Shown: piece after piece, positions 19,918 to 33,176 of the stretch
How the letters are laid out: each line of letters starts with the position of its first letter
Position numbering within the stretch: position 1 is the stretch's first letter
Origin: Turnera subulata
Lineage: Eukaryota > Streptophyta > Magnoliopsida > Malpighiales > Passifloraceae
NCBI GenBank assembly: GCA_028386065.3
Contig: JAKUCV010007832.1
Span: 3,811 to 67,810, forward strand
DNA length: 64,000 bases
Reading direction: 5' to 3'
Translations under genes and position numbers: made by a program
The notes under the pieces: generated by a model
The model's database searches: none
What the model was told of the DNA's origin: nothing
Seen by the model: the letters and a program-made list of their open reading frames with translations, nothing else

Positions 19918-22900
19918 TGAAATGCCCATGTCCCAATTTGTTAATATAAACTATAAATTAAATATGAAATGACCAAATTGCCCTTATCATTTCCGGGACA
20001 CGAAAATCATCAACTAAACACCTGTATCCCAAAATATCTAATTAAATTATTTAAAGTATGTGGAAAGACTAAATTGCCTTTTCTACCCGGAAAACGGCAC
20101 AAATAAGATAATCATCATTTAATTACGAAATATATCATACAATATGTAATACAATTCGAGTATGCAGCTTAAGACAAATACATAAACAAATATGAACGTA
20201 ATGCACCCTATGGATCCGACCCGAGGAGAGGAAAGCACCGCCACCTGCTGATATGCACCACCGCTCAACGAGCAGCTAACCTGTAAAAGTCTGTGAGGGG
20301 GTGAGACCAACCACTGTCTCACCGCAAACAAATAAACCAGTGTATACAAATACAAATCAACTACAAGTACACCGGCATCAGGCAACAGCAACCACAATGC
20401 ACAAACAAGTCACAATGAACAGTACAAGTCATCATCAGACTTAAAACCTAAACTTTCCTTTGATCATCTTATTTTCGTTGTATTTATTACTATTAAGATT
20501 TAATATTTTATTAGGGCCCTCTACTGTGTGCGTCGAGCTCGGTCCCGTCTTATGAGACAACCAGGGCATAAGCCCAATATAATTAGGGCAAGGCCCAATA
20601 CAATCAGGGAGAGAGAGAGATAGATAGAGAGAAAGAGGGAGGTAGAAAGGGGGAGATAGAAAGAGGGAGGTAGAACCGGTCATCACAGACCCATATGCTA
20701 ATCCGTATATACCATGCTATCCCGCATGAAATCCCGAGGGGTATCACTTCCCGCTCGAACCAATCGGTCAACAGCCCCACAGTAGAATTATTATAGTATG
20801 TTATTCTCAATTATGCTTAACGAGTTTTGCCATACGTAATTGTCAAACAGGGTTGTGTGGATTTAATATCTTATTCTCAAATCCGGGCCTCCAGCCCTCA
20901 AGTCACCACACGAACCACATAGTCATATCACATGTTATATCTCATAACCAACAAACTCATTCTCAACTAGTATATCATATCAAACAGGCACGTAATATAC
21001 ATAATCAGACATACTACATCAAGGTATCATCATTAAGATGTAAACGCAAACAACAACGTCAGCACAGCAGGCATATATGCATATAGCATTCAATACCAAC
21101 CAAGTATTACCACTTCTTGTTCCAAGTTTATTAACCGAGCATTGTAGGCAGTAATGCATACAAAGGTTTATAAGTCCTCACCTTGGCCATAATAATTGTC
21201 TCGGAAGCCAAAGCCTCGATCTGCCTCAACATATCCTATTTTAGAACCAAGATACGACCATACATAATGTCCACATAAAAATATGACAAAAGTATGCTAA
21301 AACGTCCTTATTCCGATATATCATTTTGAGTCCTTAAGCCCAGTCATTATCCTCAGGTCCTTTGATCTCAAGCCTATATTAATAATAATTATCAGGTTAA
21401 ATTACCCATTGGGCCTAAGGCCCAAATCATGCCTTAATCTTATTTGGGCCTAAAGCCAATATTAAATCAATTACACTTTATTAGGCTTAAAGCCCAAACC
21501 ATGTCCATGAATCATAGAGTTAATGGGCCTGGGCCCGGCCCGTCATAGACAAACTAACTCGTAAACCCGAGCCTAGTATTTCCGGCCTAATGATACCACG
21601 TGCGTCGGACATGTACCGGCCACGCCGCTCAACTCTCCAAACTCGATTTCCACTGAGTCCATTTCTCTCTTATTACATTAATTAAATGCATTTACACTAC
21701 ATGTCTTGTATAAAAATTACGATATACACGTCGCTCGGAATTACCGTGTAATGCCGGGATACAGCATCCCGCAGGAACAGTACTCGACCCGCCGGACAAT
21801 CCAGCCAAACTTTGCCGGAAATTCACCAAAAGTGCAGGAACGTCCCAAACAACACTGCCGAACACCAGGACAACCAACGAAAGAATTTAATACTTCGTTG
21901 CCACAAAAAAAAAAGAGCAACAGAACCAAAAAAACTAAGAGTAACCGGAATACTCACCGGAAAACATGACTTGCACAAGCAAAAGCTAGATCCTCACGTT
22001 GAGGTCTCGGGTTCTCCATAGAGAGCACCAACCCGAGCCTATAGTCACTGCCAGAACAACCCCTCGTCGACCAACCCAAGTCCGGCAGCATCAACCCAGA
22101 GCGAGCAACAGCGACCCCCGACCGACAGCCACATTTCCTCTACAGCCGACACCCACAACAAAACCACGACATCAACAATAACCTCATTACAACCGCCGCC
22201 CTCAACAACCTAAGCATCACCCAATTCCAAAACAGCAACACCCATCAACCACCAGAACAAAAATCAAAGAAAGGAAAGGAAAAGAGAGTCTGCTTACCCG
22301 ACGACAGGAGGCGACGGCGCGACAAAGCGAGCCGCAGCCACACTCGTGTCGAACTTAGTCTCCACCCCCTCCTTCGACTCCTGCTGGTGGGAGGCGACCA
22401 AGCGACGGCGACGGTTAGGAGGAGGAGGAAAGATGGTGGGAATGGCGGCGATTCGAGCTCGGTCTTTGAATTCCTCGCATAGAGAGCGCTCGGCACAGCC
22501 TCGCCTCCCACACCCGAAGTCCCTCCCGGCCTCCTCCTTGTTGTCTTGTAGCAACGACGGCATGAGGGGTGCCGCGTCGGCAGCAGATCAAAGAGGAAGA
22601 GGAGAGAAAAGAAGAAGGCAGTGGTGTGTGTGTTTGAGGCCACAAGGGAGAAAGAAAAGAATAGAAGAGACGCAACAGCCGATCAGGTGAGGAGGAAAGA
22701 ATGAAAGAAAAAAGGGAGGAGAGGGAGAAAAAGAGAAATATTTATACTCTAGGGTTGGGGTTGAATTCGGCCGGGACCAAAACGACGTCGTTTTGGTCTT
22801 AGGCACGGTCAACCCTCTTCCCTTGGTCAAAACGCAGGCCAAGTGTGTGTTTTATGTTTGGCCTATCCCGAAACTACGTAGTTTTTTGCAAAACTACACT

Positions 22901-23112
22901 ACACCATGTGTTGCACCCCAATACACAAATAAATTCCGTAGAACCCGAAACTAGCATTAAATTCAACCTATATAAAATATTTCCAAGTAAAAATAAATTA
23001 ATAACATTAATTTTCTTGACCAAAAATTCTGAAAATTCTACAAGGTTAAAATTGGAATTTAAATTCCAAAAAAAATTCGTAAAAATCAATTAACGAAAAT
23101 CGGGGTGTTACA
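19918..23112 (-). repeat. Gypsy-like element right (5') LTR
   Basis: Its 3195 bp run TGAAATGCCC...GTGTTACA on the plus strand. It is the longer copy and keeps the approximately 540-bp segment lost from the left LTR. It carries the same GC-rich block, including a 132-residue minus-strand frame (22245-22643) matching one of equal length in the left LTR (17531-17929). The frame begins MASNTHTTA, is proline/serine/arginine-rich and has no domain I recognise. Confidence 0.92.
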
Positions 23113-23291
23113 GAAAAAGTTGTCTTCTCTATAATAGTTGCCCTTGAAATCGACAAACAGAATCTGTCCAAACACGAGGTAAGTATTTCAATCTTCTTTT
23201 GACTTTGAATCTTGCTGATTGTGGATGAATTAATGTTGTGGTGTTGCTGATTATGATGTTATGATTGTTATGTAATGCATTTTAAGAGCTA

Positions 23292-24769
23292 TGTCCCGGT
23301 ACTTATGGAGGATCCATGTGAAACAGAGTAAACTGAGTTATAGAAAAACATACCTGGTTCGGTTGAGGTCTTTCATTCAACTGATGATCCGAATCAGCAA
23401 GAGCCGGACAGTAATCCCGCCCCTCTACGGTATCCACACGAACCGTGATAACTAGTTGGAATTGTCACACGATTACCAACCTGAGCACCCCCGAACTGAT
23501 GTGCTAGCAGTAGGATTCCGGGAGCTAGTGTTTGTGGTGTTTTTCTTCTTTCTCAAAGAAGGATGTGTGTAACCTGAAAAACTCTAAGCTCTCAAGTCAC
23601 TCAAGCTTTGAAAAAACCAGACTCAAGGTGTAGAGTAATCTGATTACTCACTCCAATTAATGCATAGATTATTAGAGACAAGAATGGCAAACATAATGGT
23701 CCACCCAACATGATTAAGATTCCAACACTATCTAGTCTAATCATGTCTCCACTATGCACTAATAGGATTACACATCACATGCCATCAGGTTTGGCTCAAT
23801 AGTTCTGACAATTATTGAATCAAACCAGCCCAAAACGACCCTGGTCCAACCACTGTCCAACCATGGTCCAACCACACTTGGTCGAACCATAGTCCAAGCA
23901 CGGTTCAACCACATGCTCGAATCAACGATTCTAAGTGTGTGACTCTGTAGGCACTTGTAACGTCTGGCAATAATTGTAAACTCACTTACAATTATAAGCA
24001 AAGAGCGGCGTCTAGCAACACATCACTGCTACCCGAACGACAAGATCAGTACTGATTCATATGCCTCGCAAACATGTCATCGTCCCTTCGTCCCATTATC
24101 AAGATTAAACACGAGACATGGAATATGCCAATCTCGCTTATGTTCAATCTCGGTTTCTTGATCCTCGAGTTAACCGCGTAAAACGGATACCTACGATATC
24201 ACCATATCATAATCCGAGCATGGCCATGCATTTACGGTCCAACTCTATCAAGAAACCATCCGATAATATACCCGTTATATGGGTTGGACGAATCCCCTCT
24301 TGATCATACAAAACCCACTACACATTTATCATATACCCAATGATTACACTAAGGTCTACTCATTTACGAAATAGCCAAGAGTAATATCAAAGTATACGAC
24401 TCATATGTTGGGAACCTTGATGATCTCAGGTCTAAGGACAATACATATAAGAACCGCTATCGACAAACATATAACGTTCCATGTAGCGTTCTTATGTGGG
24501 TCAGTCCAGTCCACAAGTTCTCTAACTTGTACCCGTATATAGAATTCATATCACATATAAATTCTCAACATATACTAGTCTTAATTTATTATTGCAACCC
24601 ATCCATAATAATAATCGATTAGGGACATTTAAGAATATGAAATATTTTAGGGTTATAAATATGTGCAAGCGTTTCTCTCATAAACGATATTTATTGGAAT
24701 AACCTTAATGTATATACATAACTACAAACAATCATCCATTGATTGGCTTTTGGGCATATTAGACTAACA
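23292..24769 (-). repeat. copia2 3' LTR (outer end truncated)
   Basis: Minus-strand copy of the copia LTR. The inner end reads TGTTAGTCTAATATGCCC on the minus strand at 24769, next to the polypurine tract (24770-24780). The outer end begins within the CCCGGTAC motif, so about 60 terminal bases are absent. Confidence 0.88.
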
Positions 24770-24780
24770 ATCTCCCACTT

Positions 24781-27745
24781 GCACTAAAGCCAATCATACA
24801 TGTATCTAATACCAATGAATGCAGCATGACCATCATGCTTTCGCTGTGTGAGTGACTTAGTCAACAGGTCTGTTACATTGTTCTCAGAAGGAACTTTGCA
24901 CAGCCACAGTTGTAGAATCGGTAACTGTTCCCTACTTGGAACTCTTCCAGCAGACAGTACCACCTCAAAGACAAAAACACATAACCTGACTGCGATTTAA
25001 AGTCATCCCTGTCGGTTTGGAAGCTAGCATCTGTGTAACCCTTTGCAACAAGCTCATCAATGCTTCCGTAAACCAGGAATGCATCCTTAGTCCTTCTTAA
25101 GTACTTAAGGATGTTCTTAACCGTTATCTAGTGACTCTCACCGGGATCAGATTGGTATCTGCTTGTGACACTCAAAGCATAAGCGACATCCGGTCGAGTA
25201 CATGGCATGGCATACATGATAAATCCTATTGTAGAAGCATAAGGAATCTTACTCATCCGCTCTCTCTCCTTAGATGTACTAGGACATTGATTCCTTGAGA
25301 GAGATATGCCATGTGACAAGGGCAAGAATCCTTTCTTGGAATCTTGTATGCTAAACCTCTTTAGCACCTTGTCAATATACGTACTTTGACTTAGCCCGAG
25401 AAGCGTTTTGGATCTATCTCTATAGATCTATATACCTAACACTTAGGCAGCTTCTCCTAAGTCCTTCATCGAGAAATGTTTCCTAACCAAGCCTTTACAG
25501 ACTGTAGTGTCGTCAACATACAACAACAAGAAAACAATAGTGCTCCCACTAACCTTCTTGTAAAAACATGGTTCATCTTCGTTCTTAATGAAACCAAACT
25601 CTTTGATCACATCATTAAAACAATGATTCCAACTCCTAGAAGCTTGTTTCAATCCATAAATGGATCTCTGCAACTAGCATACCATATTGGCATTCTCTGG
25701 ATCGACAAAACCTTCAGGTTGTGTCATGTACACATCCTCTAAAAGATTTTTCGTTAAGGAAAGCGGTTTTGACATCCATTTGCCATATCTCATAATCATA
25801 GTGTGCCACTATAGCCAATAGAATCCGGATGGATTTAACCATGGCAACTCGTGAGAAAGTTTCATCATAGTCAATACCATGAACTTTCTTGAAACCTTTC
25901 GCCACCAACCGCCCTTTATAGGTAATCACATTACCATCCATGTCGGTCTTTTCTTAAAGACCCACTTGCACCCTATGGGTTTTACCCCTTCAGGTGGATC
26001 AACCAAGGTCCATACCATGTTTTGATACATGGATTCCATTTTCGAATTCATGGCTTCTAGCCACTTCTTAGAGTCCGGACCCATGATGGCCTGCTGATAG
26101 GAAGTGGGCTCATCCTCATCTATGAGAATCACGTCTCCAGTATGAGTCATGAGAAATCCATATCTCTCAGGCTCTTACCGATTCCTATCCGACCTACGCG
26201 GTCCATGTATTACAGGAATAGGATTCTCATCCACAACATCTTGTGGTTCCTGTCCTTGTTCCATCTCAGCCTCAATATCTCGAACTTCTTCGAGTTCTAT
26301 TTTCCTCCCACTGATTCTTCTAGAAATAAATTCTCTTTCTAGAAAAATAGCAGCCCGAGCAACAAACACTTTGTGCTCGGTGGGATTGTAGAAATAATAC
26401 CCTTTAGTTTCCTTAAGGTATCCTACAAAGAGGCACTTGTCGGATTTAGGGCCGATTTTATCCGATGCTTCACGTCTCACGTAAGCCTTACAACCCCAAA
26501 TTCTCATAAAAAACAAATTGGGACGCCTCCCAGTCCATATCTCATATGGTGTCTTTTCGACGGATTTAGATGGAACACGGTTAAGTGTAAATGCAGCACT
26601 CAATAATGCATGTCCCCAAAATGAAGAAGGAAGGTCAGCTTGACTCATCATCGAACGAACCATGTCCAACAAGGTTCTATTCCTCCTTTCGGACTCACCA
26701 TTCCATTGAGGCGTACCCGGTGGAGTGAGTTGTGATACTGTACCACAACCCTTTAGATGATCAAGAAACTCTCGGTCTAAGTATTCACCACCTCGATCTG
26801 ATCGAAGCATTTTAATACTTTTTCCGAGTTAATTCTGTACTTCATTCTTGAATTCTTTGAACTTTTGAAAGGATTCTGACTTGTGTTTCAATAGATACAC
26901 ATAGCCATACCGACTGAAATCGTCAGTAAATGTAATGAAGTATTGAAATCCACCTCTAGCTTGTGTCGACATAGGTCCGCATACATCACTATGTATAAGA
27001 CCTAACAAGTCCGAAGCCCTTTCACCTTTACCAGCAAAAGGAGCCTTCGTCATCTTGCCTAACAAACATGACTCACATGTCTCAAATGATTCAAAATCAA
27101 ATGAGTCTAAAAGTCCATCTTTATGGAGTTTAGATATACGAGTCTCGTTTATATGGCCCAATCGACAATGCCATAGAAAGGTTTCATTAGAATCGCTCAT
27201 TCTAACCTTCTTCGTATTATCGTTATAGATCGGTGTTTGTAGGTTTAGAACATACAAACCATTGCTCAAATATGCACCACCATAATAAACATCATTGAAA
27301 TAAATAGAACAACAATTGTTCTTTATTACAAATGAAAAGCCTTTCTTGTCAAGACAAGAAACAGAAATCAAATTCCTACTTATGGTTGGTACATAATAAC
27401 AATTGTCTAGTTCTAAACCAAACCACTCGGTAAGGTAAAATAGTAAGTTCCTACGGCTAATGCAGCAACTCTTGCTCCATTTCCCACACTCAGGTCTATC
27501 TTACCCTATACCAATCTCCTACTCTTTCTCAGTTCCTTCACATTTACACATATGTGAGAACCACATCCGGTATCTAATACCCATGATGCTGAGATAGAGA
27601 TATTAGCTTCTATAACGAAAATACCTGAAGCGGAAGTCTTACTTCCCTTCTACTTCTTTACCTCTTCAAAGTAAACAGGGCAGTTCCGTTTCCAATGACC
27701 GGACTACTTGCAATGGAAGCATTGACCTTCCTTTGCAACACCACC
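24781..27745 (-). pseudogene. copia2 pol remnant (PR-IN-RT-RH)
   Basis: Broken polyprotein in order on the minus strand. RNase H (about 24900-25200) carries the same central deletion as copia1. Reverse transcriptase (25128-26150) has a TAA at 25443-25445 shared with copia1. A deletion of about 29 bases follows the YVDD motif near 25520. Integrase (26175-27371) has the GTPQWNGESERRNR motif and TDDFSRYGYVY. The protease DTGCGSHIC motif lies near 27560. Several frames and stops break it, so no activity is expected. Confidence 0.92.
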
Positions 27746-28418
27746 TTAGGGTTTCAGCACTTGTGAAGAAGATGCACCAAACTTTTTGGCAAATTTCTTC
27801 ACCTTGCCCTTACCCTTTCCCTTGTTGTTTCCAACCATCATAATGCTGTTGGATTTGTTTGCCTTCATCTGTTGCTCAGCTGTTCCTAACATGTTGAGCA
27901 ACTCAGACAAGGGTTTGTCAAGATGATTCATATTGAAGTTTATGACAAATTGGCTGTAATTATCCGGCAACGATTGCAGGACTAGATCAACAGCTAACTC
28001 CTTCTGCAAAGGAAAACAAGACCCTCAAGGCTCTCAATGTATCCAATCATTTTGAGCACATGAGGTCTTACGGGTGATGACTCAGCCATCCTGCATTGGA
28101 ACAATGCCTTAGAGGTCTCATACCTCTCAGGTGTTCGATCACATCGAACGCCCCCAATTTCTCGTGTTGCTTCTGAAGCTCAGAGTCCATGGTTATAAGC
28201 ATAAGGCGTGATGCATCCAATGCATCATCAAGATGCTTCTTGTTAGCATCCCTTCATGCCCTAGAAGCACTAGGCGCCGGTTCATTTGGAACGGGCCCAT
28301 CAAGGACATACAACTTCTTTTCTTGTTTGAGGACTATCCTCAAGTTGCGATACCATTTTAGGAAGTTATTCCCATTCAACTTTTCCTTCTAAAGGACCGA
28401 TCGCAGTGATATTGTGCT
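27746..28418 (-). pseudogene. copia2 gag remnant
   Basis: Gag capsid region (87-residue open stretch 27746-28009, minus) with the K-rich segment before the zinc knuckle (about 27690-27735), which contains an in-frame stop. The N-terminus is cut within the first few codons at the junction to inverted leader sequence at about 28418. Confidence 0.85.
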
Positions 28419-28572
28419 AGTATTTTGTTAAAAATATTTTGACAACAAGCACTTGATTGGTATGAGATATCAATCAATATGTTCATGGCAGTAAGTCGAA
28501 GAGTTCGACTAGGTAAAAATCGAGTGTCGGTTTGTGTATAGAACGATTGTCGTTCTAGTACAGCCTGGCCAC

Positions 28573-29131
28573 AACATCGATGTTTGTGAGACAAACATCG
28601 ATGTTCGCATGAAGTTTAGCCTTGGCCGAACCTTCATAACATCGATGTTGTGTGACAAACATCGATGTTCTGATGAAGTTTAGCCTCGGCCGAATCTTCA
28701 AAACATCGATGTTGTGTGACCAACATCGATGTTCTCATGCAAAACTCTCAAAAACATCGATGTTAAGAGTTAAACATCGATGTTATTTGAGCTCGGCCAA
28801 ATTGGTTTGAAGTTCCAGAACTCTCATAACATCGATGTTTAAGATTCCAACATCAATGTTCTTGAGTGCCAGAAGTTCAAACATCGATGTTTAAGTTCAA
28901 CATCGATGTTAAAATGCTACTGCCAAAATCCTAAACTTTCAGAATTCTCAAAACATCGATGTTGAAGAGTTGAACATCGATGTTCTTGAGCTACTGCCAG
29001 ATAGTTTGGAGTTCAAGTTACTCAAAACATTGATGTTGAAGTGTTGAACATCGATGTTCTTGAGCCTCGGCCAAATAGTTGGGAGAATCAGATTCTCACA
29101 ACATCGATGTCCAATAGTGAACATCGATGTT
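28573..29131. repeat. Paired-palindrome array 3 in copia leader
   Basis: Nine pairs of AACATCGATGTT or one-base variants start at 28573/28594, 28638/28658, 28702/28722, 28753/28773, 28828/28849, 28880/28899, 28952/28973, 29026/29047 and 29100/29120. Within-pair distance is 19-21 bp throughout, while pair-to-pair distance is 51-75 bp. The flank matches the copia1 leader (4620-4770) on the plus strand. Confidence 0.95.
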
Positions 29132-29208
29132 CACTTTTAATTTTGGTTTCCAAATTTACAAACATCATCATATTATTCCTATGCATCACATGCATGTTCT
29201 TGATAAAT

Positions 29209-29691
29209 TTCTTAATCATGTTGGGTGGACCATTATGTTGGCCATTCTTGTCTCTAATAATCTGTGCATTAATTGGAGTGAGTAATCAGATTACTCTACA
29301 CCTTGAGTCTGGTTTTTTCAGAGCTTGAGTGACTTGAGAGCTTAGAGTTTTTCAGGTTACACACATCCTTCTTTGAGAAAGAAGAAAAACACCACAAACA
29401 CTAGCTCCCGGAAACCTGCTGCTAGCACATCAGTTCGGGGGTGCTCGGGTTGGTAATCTTGTTACGATTCCAACTAGTTATCACGGTTCGTGTGGATACC
29501 GTAGAGGGGCGGGATTACTGTCCGGCTCTTGCTGATTCGGATCATCAGTTGAGTGAAAGACCTCAACCGAACCAGGTATGTTTTTCTATACTCGGTTTAC
29601 CCTGTTTTACATGGATCCTCCATGAGTACTGGGATTTCCACTGCGCATTTAGTTGCATTTGATTGTCAAATTGCATGACCCGGTTACTTAC
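29209..29691 (+). repeat. Partial copia LTR, plus strand
   Basis: The 3' third of the copia LTR ending GGTTACTTACA, fused on its left to leader sequence rather than to the LTR 5' part. It ends where Tat1 LTR sequence resumes. Confidence 0.85.
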
Positions 29692-29798
29692 ACTTTGAAC
29701 CCGGTCGTCGGGGTACGTAGGTGGTTTCTAGTGGTGGAAACTCAAGCCCATTCTTCTTCTTCCCCCCTTTCTTTTTTGTCTCAGTTGTTATGTGTTTT

Positions 29799-32700
29799 TG
29801 AAACACCCGTGTCCCAATTTTGCAATAAAATACTTAAACACAAGGAAATTATCAAAATACCCCTGAATCCCAGGACACAAAATCCAATATCAAAACATTA
29901 TCAGGAAAGAAATTCTTAAAATCCCGAGATGTCAAAAAGAACATAATCAAATCGGCTAAGCAAGCCTCAAATCAACCCGGCATCCTGCCGATACATCATC
30001 AATACTAAATCCCGGCAGCCCGCCGATAAAATAATCAAAATCAAAATGACATCTAATCACAATACAGTGCAGCGGAAAATAAAGATAAAAATAAAGCAAA
30101 AGTAAAAGTGGGATGCAAGTCGGCCCTATGGATCCAACCGGGAGAAGAATCACAGCTACCTGCTGAGATAACCACGTCCGTACTCTGGAAGGGTAGATAG
30201 TGACTGCACGCTATCTAAGAGTCTGAAAAACAACGTTGGCGATTATGTGAGTCGCCTACTCAGTGAGCAGTATAAATCTATTTATGTAGGTGTGCAGAAC
30301 AAGTCCGAAAGGAAAGAAGAGATACAGAACAAGTAAGCAAACATACAACAACCAGTACTAACATGCCAAGACATTCAAGCAAACAGTTCATTATTCTCCA
30401 TCTGTTGTGTGTTAAGTTTTTCTTATTATAATTTATTATTCAGGGCCCCCTACTGTGTGCGTCGAGCTCGGTCCCGTCTTATGAGACAACCAGGCATAAG
30501 CCTTAATAAAGATCAGGCACGAAGCCCAAACATATCCACAGAGAGAGAGAGAGAGAGAGAGAAAGAGGGAGGTAGAAAGGGGGAGGTAGAAGGAGGGAGG
30601 TAGAACCGGTCATTACAGACCCAGATGCTTATCTGCATATCACATTCTATCCCGCATGCAACCCGAGGGGTATCACTTCCCGCTTGAACCAACCGGTCAT
30701 CAGCACACAGTAGCCTATCTTCTACTGTACATTATCTTTATTCACAAGTTATGAGTTTATGTGTGCCAAGAATCGTGATTTAACAGGGTTGTGTGTATTC
30801 TCATCTCAGTCAGATATCCGGGTCTTCGACCCATAGCACATTACACAAATTGCCCAAAATCACACCACATGTTATCACCACAACAATCCAACAATTCATG
30901 CTCAAAAGCAAACAGTAAGACATAGGCACACAATACGGATCACAGCATGTTAGCAAACAGGCATGCAACTCAAACAAACCAATCCAACAAGCTCATGCAT
31001 ACAAACATAAAAAGACGTATAAAGTCACCTCAACGACGATTGTCCTGTGGAGCCTTTCCCAAAACAGATCCTCCAGCTCCCGAGGTATTACCCGTGCCTG
31101 AATACCGGCACACACAACAAATTACAAACGATTACAATAAAAACGTGCATGCATGATCACTATATTGCTCGACTGAGTTAAACCCATCCCTAGTTAGCCA
31201 ATTATGAAATTCCCGGGTCTAAACCCGACATAATGTTCTCTCACCTAAACTCCGAGCATCGGGACCTAAGGTTCACCGGGCTTAAGCCCAACTAAGTCCA
31301 AAAGCAGCTCCCGGGCCTATGGCCCATTCGTTATGTTCTTAACGGGTCCCCGTGCCTAAAGCCCAATCTAAGTCCAAATTCAATTTCCGGGCCTAAGGCC
31401 CACTTCCTTAAGTCCTTAATCACCAAGTATGAAATTGGGCCCGAAGCCCGTTACTTAAATCCAAGGTCAATCCGAGCCCAAATGTTCCCGGCCTATGGTT
31501 CTACCCGTGTCGGTAAATTCCCGGTTATGTTCCACATAATTCCCATACTCGATTTCTATTATGTACATTAACAATAATACATAACCCAATCCGAAATTAA
31601 AGGTACATGCCATGAATGAATACAAATTACACAACCAAGTAATACCGTCAAGTGCCGGAACAAAAACCCGAGCCTTCGCCGGAAAAATCCCGAGCCTCGC
31701 CGGATTCCGGTGAACCTCGCCGGAAAATTCCACAACCTCCAAAAACCAATCACGGCAATCCTGCCACTAGCAAAACAACATCTAACCCGTATTCACCTCA
31801 ACATCAAACAGAAACTCTACACGGGACCATTGAATTTCCGAATTAAAAAGAAAAGATGGGGAAGAACTCTTACCCGCAAGCACCCGCTCAATCGGAAATC
31901 CGATCGAGTTTGCCCTCAATCGATCCAAGTTTAACACCGAGCGCCCAATGTTACAACCTCACTGCCGGCATTAGGCCTAAACCGGAGCTCACAGCCAAGC
32001 TTGCAGCAACACTGCCACGCACACAACCCGCCGTCGACCAACACACACCCAACACAACAACAGCAACAACACAAAACCCACAACCGTCCACGGCGCGACA
32101 ACCACCAACAACAACAAGAAAACACCACGGCCTGCAAAACGAACCGTCCAACACAAAACAATACCGATTAACCAATCGGTTTCCCACAGCCCACGAGCAA
32201 AAGAAACAAAGGAACAGGAGACGAGAACTGGGCTTACCGGTAGAAGACGAGGACGGCATCTCGACCACCTCAGCAGCCCCTCGCGTGCGAGCCGAGCCTC
32301 CACCTTCAACTCCCCTCCACTCGCAGAGGCTCAACGGCGGCGGCAAGGTGCGAGAGTATAGGCACGACAACAGGCGATTGAGAGGAGGAGGAAGCGGATG
32401 GCGGCCGTGGGAGAGAGGGAGAGGGAGAGTGTGAGAAGAAGAGGGAGAAGAGAGATGAAGATGAGAGGAAAAGGAAGAAGGGAAGGGGCGCCGTCGGGGG
32501 GGGGGGGGGGGGGGGAGAAAGAAGAAAGAAAAAGAAAGAGTGAAAAGAGAAGAAAAGAAAGAAAAAGAGGATTGGGGTTAGGGTTGGTCGGCCTGCGGTC
32601 AACCCGCCCTTGGCCATTCAACGTTTTTTTTTTTTTGTTTTTTTCCCATTAAGCAAAACGACGTAGTTTTACAGACAACTACGTTAAAGCTCCGTTTCAC

Positions 32701-32882
32701 CCCGAAACAAGTCCCCGTTTCTGATGAAACTCAAACCCCTTATATTGCCGACCTCAAAACATTATTTCCAAGGAAAATACTTTATTTCCATAACAAAAAA
32801 TCCGGAAATTCCACAAGGGTAAAATTGGAATAAAAATTCCAAAAATTCCGAAAATCAAATTATGAAAATTCGGGATGTTACA
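29799..32882 (-). mobile_element. Solo LTR of the gypsy-like family
   Basis: A 3084-bp LTR, TGAAACACCC...GATGTTACA, related to but visibly diverged from 15729-18379 and 19918-23112. The exact duplication GTTTT flanks it (29794-29798 and 32883-32887), and the uninterrupted site is present near 1413. It contains the GA microsatellite, GGGCCTAAGGCCC-type motifs and a run of 20 G at 32496-32515. Frames inside (31856-32434 + and others) are low-complexity and have no domain. Confidence 0.93.
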
Positions 32883-33176
32883 GTTTTGTTGTTCACACTT
32901 GCACACTTGCACAAGGCATACAAAATCCTTTTATTGCACAAGGTTTCGCCCCAACATGGATGGGTGCCTAACACCTTCCCATCCATGACGAATCCCCGGG
33001 TCCAACATCTTTGGTTCGTTATCTAGTTGCCTAAACGGAGTCATATGAAGGTTTTTCCCGAGTTTTGTCTTTTAATAAAACTTGGGTGGCGACTACAAAG
33101 AAGTTGGATGACGGTTATGAAGAAGGTGTAAGGAATAGGTGAATAGGCACAAGTGACTTTGGGTCGGGTATTCACA

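Larger units (their letters stand above)
15729..23112 (-). mobile_element. Non-autonomous gypsy-like element with ~3-kb LTRs
   Basis: Two long direct repeats (2651 and 3195 bp) flank only 1538 bp of non-coding interior. The exact target duplication GAAAA (15724-15728 and 23113-23117) and the uninterrupted site near 1124 prove insertion into the Tat1 3' LTR. The orientation is minus: the polypurine tract is at 18380-18393 and the primer site at 19904-19915. The sequence just inside the LTR (about 18395-18415), reading CGAGGACAAAATTTTG on the minus strand, resembles the end of Tekay/Del-type Ty3/gypsy elements. With no gag-pol it fits the class of large retrotransposon derivatives moved by a partner. 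Confidence 0.92.
23292..29691. mobile_element. Rearranged copia complex (copia2) in Tat1 LTR
   Basis: From the left it reads: a minus-strand 3' LTR (to 24769, outer about 60 bp lost), polypurine tract, pol and gag, all minus. At about 28418 the minus gag stops within its first codons and joins a plus-strand copia leader with palindromes (28420-29205), which then joins the 3' third of a plus-strand LTR (29209-29691, ending ACTTACA). No 5-bp target duplication is seen, and about 6 bp of the target LTR is missing. This implies two opposed elements, or an inversion plus deletion. Confidence 0.85.
14534..33176 (+). repeat. Tat1 3' LTR, split by three insertions
   Basis: The LTR starts TGTGAACACC and ends GGGTATTCACA. 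Its own sequence is only 14534-15728, 23118-23291, 29692-29798 and 32888-33176, about 1.77 kb in total, close to the 1749 bp of the uninterrupted Tat3 right LTR. The rest is the gypsy-like element, a copia complex and a solo LTR. The three joins fit the uninterrupted 5' LTR at 1030-1705 except that about six bases are missing at the copia complex. LINE sequence starts at 33177. Confidence 0.9.

Noticed and set aside
31856..32434. 192-residue frame in the solo LTR as a gene
   Set aside because: It overlaps three minus-strand frames in low-complexity sequence, runs antisense to the LTR, and has no recognisable domain.
32496..32515. Run of 20 G as a G-quadruplex signal
   Set aside because: A homopolymer of this kind, in a GA-rich part of one solo LTR and absent from the related LTRs, may be slippage or a sequencing artefact.
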